Shown here: in pieces, positions 18,252-26,173 of the stretch
Layout: each line of letters begins with the position of its first letter
Position numbering within the stretch: position 1 is the stretch's first letter
Assembly (NCBI GenBank): GCA_015487165.1
Contig: WFQE01000314.1
Location: forward strand, 1 to 47,651
From: Paracoccaceae bacterium
GTDB taxonomy: Bacteria > Pseudomonadota > Alphaproteobacteria > Rhodobacterales > Rhodobacteraceae
Direction: 5' to 3'
DNA length: 47,651 bases
Notes under the pieces: model-generated
Databases searched by the model: none
What the model was told of the DNA's origin: nothing
The model's input: only the letters and a program-made list of their open reading frames with translations
Translations under genes and position numbers: made by a program

Positions 18252-19487
18252 TCAGCCGAAACGGGCCGGATCATAGGGCGCCAGCGGCAGGTTTGGTTGT
18301 CGTCCGCAGGCCAGATCGGCGGCGATGCGGCCCAGTTTCGGGCCGATGGTCAGGCCTACATGCTGTCCGCCAAAGGCAGCGATGATGCCGGGCGCGCCGG
18401 GGATCGGCCCCAGATGGGGCAGGCTGTCGGGGGTCGAAGGGCGGTGGCCCATCCATTCGCTTTCGGATTGCCATGTCAGGTCGGGATAGACCTCGTGGAT
18501 GCGTTTTCGCAACAGATCGAACGGCGCGCGCGAGGGCGGCGCGTCAAGGCCGCCGAATTCGACAATCCCGGCGCAGCGCAGGCCGCCCTCCATCGGGGTG
18601 ACGACGAATTTGGCATCCGACACCATGAAGGGGTTGGCAGGCATGTGGCTTGGCTTGTGCAGGAACAGGTGACAGCCGCGCTCGCTTTCGAGCCGCGCTT
18701 TCATGCCCAGCTTGCGCGCAAGCCCCCCCGACCAGGCGCCGGCGGTCAGGATGATGCGGTCAGCCGTGATCTCGCGCCCGCCCAGCAGGCGCACACGCCC
18801 CTCGGCCAGATCGGTGACCTCGCCCTGCACGAAATTCCCGCCCTGGGCCATGAAATGTTCGGCCAGCGCCGCGACATAGCCGCCGGGCGAAGTCAGCCAA
18901 CCGTGATCGGGGTAAAGGGCGGCGAAATTATAGGCGTCCGACAGGTGGGGGTCGCGCGCATGCAGCGCCTCGCGGTCGAGTTCCACCGGGTCGAATCCGG
19001 CGGCGCGGCGCAAGCTGATCTCGGCCGCGTCATGGGCAAAATCGCGTCGCGAGCGATAGTAATAGGCGTAATCCCCCTGTTGGATATAGCTTTCGGCCGG
19101 GGTGCCCCGGGCCAGGGCAAGATGTTGATCGACGCTGTCCGATGTCAGCGCCGCCAGCGCCTGCACGATGGGGCGGTGGCGCGAGGGCGCGGTGTTGCGC
19201 AGAAAAGGCAGCAGCCAGGGCAGCAGGCGCGGCAGGTAACCCCATTTCAGGAACAGGGGCGAGTTGCGGTCCAGCAGCATCCGCGGCGCCTTGAAGATCA
19301 GGCCCGGTTCCGAAATGGGGATCACCGCACAGCGCGCCAGCAGCCCGGCATTGCCATAGGATGCCTGATCGGGCCGCCCCGGCAGGATGCGATCGACCAG
19401 CGTAACGGAAACCCCCGCCCGTCGCAGCCATTCGGCCGCGGCAACCCCGGTGATCCCGGCCCCTATGACGATGGCGCTGCGGGTCAT
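18252..19487 (-). CDS. FAD-dependent oxidoreductase, D-amino-acid dehydrogenase (DadA)-like
   Basis: This 411-aa DAO-family flavoprotein begins with the dinucleotide-binding fingerprint IVIGAGITGVAAAEWL. FAD-contacting segments include SYGNAGLLA, LTAGAWSGGLARKLG and the C-terminal GLTIGPKLGRIAADL. The arrangement fits DadA-type enzymes, which oxidise D-amino acids to 2-oxo acids and feed electrons to the respiratory chain. Sarcosine or other amine oxidases are alternatives. It is the last gene of a seven-gene operon; its start overlaps the DedA stop by 4 nt (ATGA). A D-amino-acid transaminase operon is 24 kb away, giving a possible shared theme. Confidence 0.83.
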   Translation of the reverse strand: MTRSAIVIGAGITGVAAAEWLRRAGVSVTLVDRILPGRPDQASYGNAGLLARCAVIPISEPGLIFKAPRMLLDRNSPLFLKWGYLPRLLPWLLPFLRNTAPSRHRPIVQALAALTSDSVDQHLALARGTPAESYIQQGDYAYYYRSRRDFAHDAAEISLRRAAGFDPVELDREALHARDPHLSDAYNFAALYPDHGWLTSPGGYVAALAEHFMAQGGNFVQGEVTDLAEGRVRLLGGREITADRIILTAGAWSGGLARKLGMKARLESERGCHLFLHKPSHMPANPFMVSDAKFVVTPMEGGLRCAGIVEFGGLDAPPSRAPFDLLRKRIHEVYPDLTWQSESEWMGHRPSTPDSLPHLGPIPGAPGIIAAFGGQHVGLTIGPKLGRIAADLACGRQPNLPLAPYDPARFG

Positions 19488-20104
19488 TGCCTGCCCCCCT
19501 GTGCTGTTTCACGGCGCATCCTTCGCAGCACGGCCGCAACGCGCCAGCCAAGAAACAGGGTGACGGCGCCTGCGGCCAGGAAACCCGACAGGTCGCCTGC
19601 CAGTTCGGCCACGGCGGTGATGTCCTCGGCAAAGACGATACCAAGGCCCACGTAAAGCGAGACCCACACCACCTCGCCCAGGGCGCCCCAGGCGGTGAAA
19701 CGCGCCCAGGCCAGCCCTGTCGCCCCGCCGATAAAGTTGACATAAGGCCCCAGCGGGCTGAACAGCCAGCGCGTCAGAAAGATGCCGCTGCCGGCGCGCC
19801 GGTCCAGCCAGGCTTGTGCGCGCCCGATCAATGCCCGCCGGTCGTCATTGCGCGACAGCCGTTCCAGCAGCGGTGTGCCACCCCAGCGCCCCAGGTGAAA
19901 GCCGATCTGATCGCCTGCCATGGCGGCGAAAAAGGCGGTGGCAAAGGTTGCGGAAAATCCCAGATCACCGGCCCCGACAAAGGATCCGCTGGTCAGCATC
20001 ACCAGTGACGAGGGCACCGGCAGCGCCAGACATGACAGCATCACGATCAACGCCAGCAGCGGCAGCCCATAGGTGGGGACCAGCGCAAGAATGGCATCGG
20101 TCAT
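19484..20104 (-). CDS. DedA-family membrane protein
   Basis: This 206-aa member of the DedA/SNARE-associated (PF09335) family has about five hydrophobic segments. Signatures are the early proline-rich turn LALPVPSSLVMLTSG, AGDQIGFHLGRWGG, and FLTRWLFSPLGPYVNFIGGATGLAW, which contains the conserved Arg and Gly-Pro. Members act in lipid carrier or phospholipid translocation and membrane homeostasis. Both ends overlap neighbours by 4 nt (ATGA), with the 116-aa gene upstream and the DadA-like gene downstream, so translation is probably coupled. Confidence 0.88.
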   Translation of the reverse strand: MTDAILALVPTYGLPLLALIVMLSCLALPVPSSLVMLTSGSFVGAGDLGFSATFATAFFAAMAGDQIGFHLGRWGGTPLLERLSRNDDRRALIGRAQAWLDRRAGSGIFLTRWLFSPLGPYVNFIGGATGLAWARFTAWGALGEVVWVSLYVGLGIVFAEDITAVAELAGDLSGFLAAGAVTLFLGWRVAAVLRRMRRETAQGGRQ

Positions 20105-20451
20105 TTTCTGCCCTCGTCCAGCGCGGCCAGCCGGGCGGCCAGGTCGCGCATCAGCTGCTCGACCGGGATGCCGCGCTCGCGGGCAATGCGTTCCAGTGTC
20201 GGGCGCATGCGGTTCAGCCCGCGGGCACCCAGCATGCGGTTGACCTCTTCGATTGGCACCTCCCACGAATAGGCGATGTAGCGCGGGGTCATCCATGGCT
20301 CCAGCGGGCGGTGGCGGTTGGCCGGGTTGGCCCAATAGATCAGGAAAACCACGGTGCGGATGGCAAACAGCGTCGTCAGTGTCGCGGCCAGCGCAAAGGC
20401 GATGAACAGCATCCGGTGTTCGCGCCACAACCTGCCGAGTGCCGATTTCAT
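20101..20451 (-). CDS. Small membrane-anchored protein, unknown function
   Basis: This 116-aa protein has a basic N-terminus and one hydrophobic segment (about residues 15-40), followed by a soluble tail. The tail reads WMTPRYIAYSWEVPIEEVNRML and then RPTLERIARERGIPVEQLMRD, a helical pattern reminiscent of small helix-turn-helix or saposin-like repeats, but I do not recognise a family. It overlaps the VWA gene stop by 4 nt and the DedA start by 4 nt. Position inside the operon suggests it works at the membrane with VWA and DedA. Confidence 0.8.
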   Translation of the reverse strand: MKSALGRLWREHRMLFIAFALAATLTTLFAIRTVVFLIYWANPANRHRPLEPWMTPRYIAYSWEVPIEEVNRMLGARGLNRMRPTLERIARERGIPVEQLMRDLAARLAALDEGRK

Positions 20452-21632
20452 CGCACCAGCTCCTTCATGCCCTGTTCGATGCCGCCCAGGGTCATGGGAT
20501 ACATGCGGTTCTCGAATATCTCGCGGATCATCTGGATCGAATGGGTGTATTGCCAGTGCTTTTCGGGCAGCGGGTTGATCCAGATATTGTGCTTCCAGGT
20601 CTCGATCGCGCGTTGCAGCCAGACGCTGCCGGGTTCGGCGTTCCAGTGTTCATTGGCGCCGCCCGGATAGGCGATTTCATACGGGCTCATGGCCGCGTCG
20701 CCGACAAAGATGCATTTGTAGTCGGGGCCATAGGTGTGCAGGATATCCCAGGTCGGGGTCTGTTCCGACCAGCGCCGGGCATTGTCGCGCCACACCCCCT
20801 CGTACAGGCAGTTGTGGAAATAGAAATATTCCAGATGCTTGAATTCGCTGCGCGCGGCGGAAAACAGTTCCTCGACCATGCGGATATGGGGATCCATCGA
20901 GCCGCCCACATCCAGAAACAACAACACCTTGACCGCATTGCGCCGCTCGGGGCGGGTCTGGATGTCGAGATAGCCATGCTCGGCCGTGGCGCGGATGGTG
21001 CCGTCGAGGTCGAGTTCCTCATCCGCGCCGTCGCGCGCCCAGCGGCGCAGGCGTTTCAGGGCCACCTTGATGTTGCGGGTGCCCAGTTCCACGCTGTCAT
21101 CGAGGTTGCGAAACTCGCGCTTGTCCCACACCTTGACGGCGCGCTGGTGGCGGCTTTCCTTTTGCCCAATGCGCACGCCTTCGGGGTTGTAGCCATAGGC
21201 CCCAAAGGGCGAGGTGCCGGCGGTGCCGATCCATTTGCTGCCGCCCTGGTGGCGGTCCTTCTGTTCCTCGAGCCGCTTTTTCAGCGTCTCCATCAGCTTT
21301 TCGAACCCGCCCAGGGATTCGATTTCCGCCATTTCCTCGGGCGTCAGGGATTTCTCGGCCAGCTTGCGCAGCCATTCCTCGGGCAGATCGACGGCGTTGA
21401 TCACGTCGTCGATGGACAGGTCTTCCATGCCCTTGAAGGTTTCGGCGAAAACGCGGTCGAACTTGTCGAGATTGCGCTCGTCCTTCACCAGCGACGCGCG
21501 GGCGAGGTAATAGAACCCCTCGATATCATACAGCACGATGCCGGTTTTCACGGCCCCCAGAAAATCGAGGTATTCGCGCAGGCTTACCGGCAGCTTTGCT
21601 TTCCTGAGGTTGGAAAACAGCGGCAGGAACAT
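20448..21632 (-). CDS. VWA-domain protein, CoxE-like
   Basis: This 394-aa protein has a helical N-terminal half with a charged Lys/Glu-rich stretch (about 95-130) and a C-terminal von Willebrand A domain. The metal-ion-dependent adhesion site starts DVGGSMD (241-247), giving the DxGxS pattern. It resembles CoxE/VWA-CoxE proteins, which normally pair with a MoxR-type AAA ATPase to remodel or metallate target complexes. No MoxR gene lies next to it or anywhere in the window. The start is 3 nt after the stop of a 57-aa membrane protein gene and the stop overlaps the 116-aa gene. Confidence 0.88.
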   Translation of the reverse strand: MFLPLFSNLRKAKLPVSLREYLDFLGAVKTGIVLYDIEGFYYLARASLVKDERNLDKFDRVFAETFKGMEDLSIDDVINAVDLPEEWLRKLAEKSLTPEEMAEIESLGGFEKLMETLKKRLEEQKDRHQGGSKWIGTAGTSPFGAYGYNPEGVRIGQKESRHQRAVKVWDKREFRNLDDSVELGTRNIKVALKRLRRWARDGADEELDLDGTIRATAEHGYLDIQTRPERRNAVKVLLFLDVGGSMDPHIRMVEELFSAARSEFKHLEYFYFHNCLYEGVWRDNARRWSEQTPTWDILHTYGPDYKCIFVGDAAMSPYEIAYPGGANEHWNAEPGSVWLQRAIETWKHNIWINPLPEKHWQYTHSIQMIREIFENRMYPMTLGGIEQGMKELVR

Positions 21633-21635
21633 GGC

Positions 21636-21809
21636 TTAGAACCAGCCCATGCGGATGCCGAACACTGCCCCCAGAACCGCGACAAGTGCGAATATGACAC
21701 CGAACACGGCGGCATATTGCAGGATATCGAGGCGGTTTCCGCCACGGCGCCAGGCTGTCAGGGCACCGATTGCGGCTCCGATGAAGAATGCGATCAGGCT
21801 AAGCATCAT
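21636..21809 (-). CDS. 57-aa two-helix membrane protein
   Basis: Reading the minus strand gives an intact 57-aa frame with two hydrophobic helices: about residues 3-17 (LSLIAFFIGAAIGALTAW) and about 32-52 (AAVFGVIFALVAVLGAVFGI), separated by a basic loop WRRGGNRLD. It ends MGWF. The ATG at 21809 overlaps the DUF2927 gene stop by 4 nt (ATGA) and the stop is 3 nt before the VWA start. This precise fit between neighbours is the main support that it is real. The loop charge suggests a cytoplasmic loop. Function unknown. Confidence 0.75.
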   Translation of the reverse strand: MMLSLIAFFIGAAIGALTAWRRGGNRLDILQYAAVFGVIFALVAVLGAVFGIRMGWF

Positions 21810-23194
21810 GCCTCCGGTTCTGGTTCGGGCCTGTGTCTGGCCGGGCGCAGCGCTGCGGTTTCCTGCAGGCGCGCGCGGATCTCGTCCGTGGAAGCAAAGC
21901 CATATCGCGCCCAGCCAATGCTGTCCAGCCGCACGCGCTGTGCGATTTTGCTGCGCCCAAGCGCATCCAGCGCTTCGGCCTTGACCATCATGAGGGTAGC
22001 CAGCAGCCCCGCATTGCGCGCGCGCATGGCGGCGGGGATGCTTTCGTTCACAAGCGAAAGCGCGGCCCGGGCCTTGCCTTGTGACAGGGTCAGCGCGGCA
22101 AGTTGCAGGGCGACATGGGCGGTGTGGATGTCGCGGGTTCCAAAGGCCCCGGCGTAGGCCTTGTAGGCGCGGTGAAAGGCGTCGGTTGCGGTTCTGTTGT
22201 CATTGCCCAATGTCAGGCGTCCCAGGACATACAGGCTGAAGCCCAGCCTGTTGCCCTTCCATTGCTGTTGATCCGCGATCCTGACCGCGTGGCGGGCAGC
22301 GTTGATGCGCATTTGTGGCGATGTCCCCGGCCCGAGGGCGGTTTCGATGGCGTTGATCCATTTGCGGGGCGAGGGCGAAGGGTTGCGCGGCGCGATCTTT
22401 TCCCCTACCGGGTTTAACCGTCTGAGAAGCCGCGGCAGTCGGGCTGCAACCTCGTCGCGGGTCATGCCGTTATGCAATGCGCGGCTGTAATAGATACGCA
22501 GAACAAGCATGTCGAACGGTGTCAGGACCGACAGGATGTTGTCGTCGTTGAACACGCTGTCGCCCAGACGATACAGATCGTTGAGGGGGCCCAGCGCCTG
22601 GGCAAGTTCTTCGTTCAGGCAGTCGCGCGTTTCCTGGGGAGATACGTCATCAGGAATGAAGATCGCTGCCCTGTTGCGCCTGTCAAGGCTTGACCAGTCC
22701 AGCCTGTCGCCCAGGCGGCTGCGCTGAAATTCCTTCCAGCTGGTGACTCGGGGAACCACGAAACAGGCAGCCTGCGGAACCGCCCGGCGCAGCCGATGCC
22801 GGGGCAGGGTTTCGATCACGATATTCGCGGGGCTTCCCGGTGGCAGCAGGGAAATGGGTATGCCGGCTTCGGTCTTGAGGCGCCGGACAACCTCTTGCAG
22901 ATCCGCCGTCATCAGCGCGCCGCCGGGGTGGGAAAACGCCACGGTAACCGGCCCCTCAAAGCGCGTGAGGCGGGGCAGGGCACGGCCGCTTTCCATGGCA
23001 AAGCTGAGGTCCAGAAAGTCGCGCGCGATGTCGATATTCGAGCGCCGGACAACAGGGCGCATGCTCAGCGGCGCGAAACGCCGGATTTCGGGCAGTTTTT
23101 CCGGCAAGGGGGCAGCACGGCTTGGCAACTCGACAATCCGGGGTGCGGAACATGCCGATACAAGCAGCAGGGCAACAAGGGCGATCAGCCGCAT
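21806..23194 (-). CDS. DUF2927-type lipoprotein
   Basis: This 462-aa lipoprotein starts MRLIALVALLLVSACSAP, with the lipidated Cys at about residue 15. The central region (about residues 60-235) resembles DUF2927, including IARDFLDLSFAMESG, PITVAFSHPGG-like GPVTVAFSHPGG and CLNEELAQALGPLNDLYRLG. The C-terminal third is helical and may form TPR-like repeats, for example TAHVALQLAALTLSQGKARA. It should sit on the periplasmic face of a membrane. The frame continues upstream to 23290 but ATG 23194 opens the signal peptide and lies 5 nt from the GNAT stop. Function is not established for the family. Confidence 0.83.
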   Translation of the reverse strand: MRLIALVALLLVSACSAPRIVELPSRAAPLPEKLPEIRRFAPLSMRPVVRRSNIDIARDFLDLSFAMESGRALPRLTRFEGPVTVAFSHPGGALMTADLQEVVRRLKTEAGIPISLLPPGSPANIVIETLPRHRLRRAVPQAACFVVPRVTSWKEFQRSRLGDRLDWSSLDRRNRAAIFIPDDVSPQETRDCLNEELAQALGPLNDLYRLGDSVFNDDNILSVLTPFDMLVLRIYYSRALHNGMTRDEVAARLPRLLRRLNPVGEKIAPRNPSPSPRKWINAIETALGPGTSPQMRINAARHAVRIADQQQWKGNRLGFSLYVLGRLTLGNDNRTATDAFHRAYKAYAGAFGTRDIHTAHVALQLAALTLSQGKARAALSLVNESIPAAMRARNAGLLATLMMVKAEALDALGRSKIAQRVRLDSIGWARYGFASTDEIRARLQETAALRPARHRPEPEPEA

Positions 23195-23199
23195 ATGGA

Positions 23200-23649
23200 T
23201 CAATCCCGATCGTATCGGATGAAGGGCGTCTTGACCCCGATCCGGTCGTACAGCCGCCGCGCGGTGGTGTTGAAGTCCTGTGTCAGCCAATAGACGGCAG
23301 GTGCCCCCGCAGCGTCGGCTGCGTTATAGACGGCCTCGATCAGTGCGCGACCTACCCCTCGCCCGCGGCAGGCGGGGTCTGCAAACAGGTCTTGCAGATA
23401 ACAGACATTTTCGACCTTCCACATGTGGCGATGAAACAGAAAATGGACCAGCCCCACCGCGTGACCGTCAAGCCAGGCGATGCGACCGTGAAAATCATGC
23501 GGGTCATTGCCCAGCAGACGCTGGAAGGAGGTTCGATAAACCTCCTCGGGGACTTTGGTTTCGTAATATTCCAGATAGCCGCTCCACAGAGTGCGCCAGA
23601 TGGCCTCGTCCTCGGCGGTGATAGGTCTGATATCGACAGTTTGCGTCAT
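23200..23649 (-). CDS. GNAT-family N-acetyltransferase
   Basis: This 149-aa protein has the GNAT fold. The acetyl-CoA pyrophosphate-binding loop is RGRGVGRALI (about 95-104), preceded by the beta-strand YLQDLFADP and followed by TQDFNTTARRLYDRIG, the usual Asn/Tyr C-terminal motif. The acceptor is unknown. It appears to be the first gene of the minus-strand operon that continues with the DUF2927 lipoprotein 5 nt downstream. Confidence 0.88.
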   Translation of the reverse strand: MTQTVDIRPITAEDEAIWRTLWSGYLEYYETKVPEEVYRTSFQRLLGNDPHDFHGRIAWLDGHAVGLVHFLFHRHMWKVENVCYLQDLFADPACRGRGVGRALIEAVYNAADAAGAPAVYWLTQDFNTTARRLYDRIGVKTPFIRYDRD

Positions 23650-23769
23650 CGCTGTATTTCCTGCGTGTGTTCTGTTCGAGCCTACACCGCGGATGAAAGG
23701 AAAAGAAACCCGTGGCGACGTGGTTGAAAATGCCTGGATCGGCTATTGTCGCCGCCCTATGATCCTGTC

Positions 23770-24011
23770 ATGTCGAACGCGCACATTTTCCATATCGACC
23801 CGACTGCATTTCACGCTGACCCATATCCCGCGCCGGTCCGCATTTCTGTGCAGGCGCCTGGGCCGCGCGCGCCCTGATCGCCGATGTTGCGCTGCCCCTG
23901 GCATTTGCGCATCTGCCGGGTTTGCGCCTGGCTGATGGCGCCGACCCCCGCCCGGTCGGCTGGGCCTTTCGCGGCCTGACAGAGCTGCCCTGCGCATGGG
24001 ATGCCGACTGA
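23770..24011 (+). pseudogene. Cytochrome P450 remnant with internal deletion
   Basis: Two P450 ends are joined in different frames. From ATG 23770, one frame reads MSNAHIFHIDPTAFHADPYP, like the N-terminus of soluble bacterial P450s. From about 23830 another frame reads AGPHFCAGAWAARALI, the heme-ligand Cys region (C encoded at 23847-23849). It then gives ADVALPLAFAHLPGLRLADG and GWAFRGLTELPCAWDAD, the usual P450 C-terminal tail, stopping at 24011. A complete gene would need more than 1.1 kb; only 242 bp remain, so roughly 300 or more codons are missing. The product cannot be functional. Its presence suggests a recently lost monooxygenase in this lineage. Confidence 0.72.
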
Positions 24012-24062
24012 ATCGCCCTGCTGCCCCTTTACCTTTGACCGGCCCACCCCCCATATGGGGAT

Positions 24063-24755
24063 ATGCTTCGTTTCACCCCGATCCTGATCGCCATCATCTG
24101 GGCGCTGGTCATGTACCGCTTTTCGGTCTGGCGCACCAATCGCGAGCTGGCGGCGAAATCGACCCGCCTTGCCGACCCCACGCTTGAGGGGTTGCTGCAA
24201 AAGATGGCCTCGGCACTGGATGTGCCACGCATCAAGGTGTTCATCTATGAAATCGAGCCCGTGAACGGGCTGGCGGCACCTGACGGGCGCATTTTCATCA
24301 CGCGCGGATTTTACGAAAAATACCGCCGGGGCGAGGTTACGGCAGAAGAGCTGGCAAGCGTTATCGCGCATGAGCTGGGCCATGTGGCGCTGGGCCATGC
24401 GCGGCGCCGGATGATCGACTTTTCCGGCCAGAACGCGATCCGCACGGCGCTGGCGATGATCCTTGGCCGTTTCCTGCCCGGCATCGGTGTATATCTGGCG
24501 AATTTCCTGACAACGCTTCTGGCCGCGCGGCTGTCGCGGCAGGATGAATTCGAGGCCGATTCCTATGCCAGCGCGCTGCTGGTCAAGTCGGGGATCGGCT
24601 TGGAACCCCAGAAAACCCTGTTCCACAAGCTGGACGCCCTCACACAGGCTGGAGGTGGGCAGTTGGCCTGGTTGCTCAGCCATCCCAAGACCGAGGCGCG
24701 GATCAAGGCCATCGAAAAGCGCGAGCGCCAGTGGGCGGTCGCGCCACGGAAATGA
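24063..24755 (+). CDS. M48-family zinc metalloprotease, membrane-anchored
   Basis: This 230-aa protein has one N-terminal transmembrane helix (about residues 5-22) and a compact M48 domain. The zinc site is intact: HELGH at 103-107 and the third ligand in DEFEAD (E162). The NGLAAPDGRIFITRGF segment precedes the catalytic helix as in HtpX and Oma1/BepA relatives. It is shorter than HtpX (about 290 aa), with one rather than several clear membrane helices. A role in membrane or periplasmic protein quality control is likely. It contrasts with the zinc-less M48-like protein at 12860-13876. Confidence 0.88.
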   Translation: MLRFTPILIAIIWALVMYRFSVWRTNRELAAKSTRLADPTLEGLLQKMASALDVPRIKVFIYEIEPVNGLAAPDGRIFITRGFYEKYRRGEVTAEELASVIAHELGHVALGHARRRMIDFSGQNAIRTALAMILGRFLPGIGVYLANFLTTLLAARLSRQDEFEADSYASALLVKSGIGLEPQKTLFHKLDALTQAGGGQLAWLLSHPKTEARIKAIEKRERQWAVAPRK

Positions 24756-24818
24756 CCGCTTCACTTTCGCAAGACGCGCTCATAGGCTGACGCCACCAGC
24801 GCCATTGCCGGAGATGCC

Positions 24819-26156
24819 ATGCCCTCGACCCTGATCCGAAATGCCGATGTTGTCGTCACGATGAATGACGGCCGGGAAGAGCTTGCATCGACCGATATTC
24901 GCCTGAGCAATGGCGTGATTGACGCCATCGGCACCGATCTAGCCCCCGCCGACCAGATCATTGACGCAAGCGGCTGCGTGGTCACGCCGGGCCTCGTCAA
25001 TACCCACCACCACCTGTATCAGACCATGACCCGCGCCGTGCCTGGTGGGCAGGATGCGCTGCTGTTCGGCTGGCTGAAAACCCTGTATCCGATCTGGGCG
25101 CGCATGGGGCCGGACGAGATGTTCACCTCGGCGCAGATCGGGCTGGCAGAGTTGGCGCTGTCCGGCTGTTCGCTGACCTCGGACCATCTGTATATCTACC
25201 CCAACGGCACGCGGCTCGAGGACACGATTTACGCTGCCCGTGAAATCGGCCTGCGCTTTCACGCAACCCGCGGCGCCATGTCGATCGGCGAAAGCGCGGG
25301 CGGTCTGCCGCCGGATTCACTGGTAGAGGACGAGGAAAGCATCCTGAACGATTGCATCCGTGTGATCGACGCCTTTCACGACGCCGCCCCCGGCGCCATG
25401 ACCCGTATCGCCATCGCCCCGTGCTCGCCCTTTTCGGTCAGCCGCGAATTGATGCGCGAATCCGCGCTGCTGGCGCGCGACAAGGGGGTGATGCTGCACA
25501 CTCATCTGGCCGAAAATGACGAGGATATTTCCTGGTCGCTGGAAAAATTCGGCTGTCGCCCCGGCCAGTATGCGCAGGATCTGGGCTGGACGGGCGATGA
25601 TGTCTGGCACGCACATTGCGTCAAGCTGGATGCGGCCGAGATCGACCTGTTCGCGCGCAGCCGAACCGGCGTTGCCCATTGCCCCTGTTCCAACTGCCGG
25701 CTGGGCAGTGGCATCGCGCCGGTGCGCCAGATGCGCGATGCCGGGGTTGATGTTGGTCTTGGCGTGGATGGTTCCGCCAGCAATGATACGGGCGACCTGA
25801 TCTCCGAGGCCCGCCAGTTGATGCTGTTGCAACGGGTTGCAAATGGTGCCGACGCGATGAGCGCGCGCGAGGCGCTGGAAATCGCAACCCTTGGCGGCGC
25901 GCGCGTGCTGGGGCGCGATGACTGCGGCAGTATCGAGGTCGGCAAGCGCGCTGATATCGCCATCTGGGACATGACCGGCATCAATAACGCCGGCGCGTGG
26001 GACATGGTCGCCGCCCTTGTCCTGTGCGGCCCCCAGCGCGTGCGCGACCTGCTGGTCGAGGGGCGGCGCGTGGTTGCCGATGGCCGGCTGACCACCATCG
26101 ACCTGCCACGTGTCATCGAACGCCAGAACCGCCTTGCGCGTGCTTTGATGTCCTGA
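24819..26156 (+). CDS. 8-oxoguanine deaminase (amidohydrolase)
   Basis: This 445-aa amidohydrolase-superfamily enzyme has metal ligands in NTHHHLYQT (about 66-74), HTHLAEND, WHAHCV and GVDGSASND. The segments SLTSDHLYIYPNG and HATRGAMSIGESAGGLPPD are characteristic of 8-oxoguanine deaminases, which convert 8-oxoguanine to uric acid, removing an oxidised base. Isoguanine or other aminohydrolases in the same superfamily are less likely. The start has GGAG 8 nt upstream. It ends 17 bp from the convergent guanine deaminase gene, so the two purine deaminases form a tail-to-tail pair. Confidence 0.88.
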   Translation: MPSTLIRNADVVVTMNDGREELASTDIRLSNGVIDAIGTDLAPADQIIDASGCVVTPGLVNTHHHLYQTMTRAVPGGQDALLFGWLKTLYPIWARMGPDEMFTSAQIGLAELALSGCSLTSDHLYIYPNGTRLEDTIYAAREIGLRFHATRGAMSIGESAGGLPPDSLVEDEESILNDCIRVIDAFHDAAPGAMTRIAIAPCSPFSVSRELMRESALLARDKGVMLHTHLAENDEDISWSLEKFGCRPGQYAQDLGWTGDDVWHAHCVKLDAAEIDLFARSRTGVAHCPCSNCRLGSGIAPVRQMRDAGVDVGLGVDGSASNDTGDLISEARQLMLLQRVANGADAMSAREALEIATLGGARVLGRDDCGSIEVGKRADIAIWDMTGINNAGAWDMVAALVLCGPQRVRDLLVEGRRVVADGRLTTIDLPRVIERQNRLARALMS

Positions 26157-26173
26157 GGTTCATACCCAGCGAG

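Noticed and set aside
20439-22157. Long plus-strand open frame opposite the VWA and 57-aa genes
   Set aside because: No recognisable domain, no ribosome site, and it crosses several well-supported minus-strand genes.
23743-24054. Minus-strand frame over the P450 remnant
   Set aside because: Arg/Gly/Pro-rich with no domain; the plus-strand P450 ends explain the sequence better.
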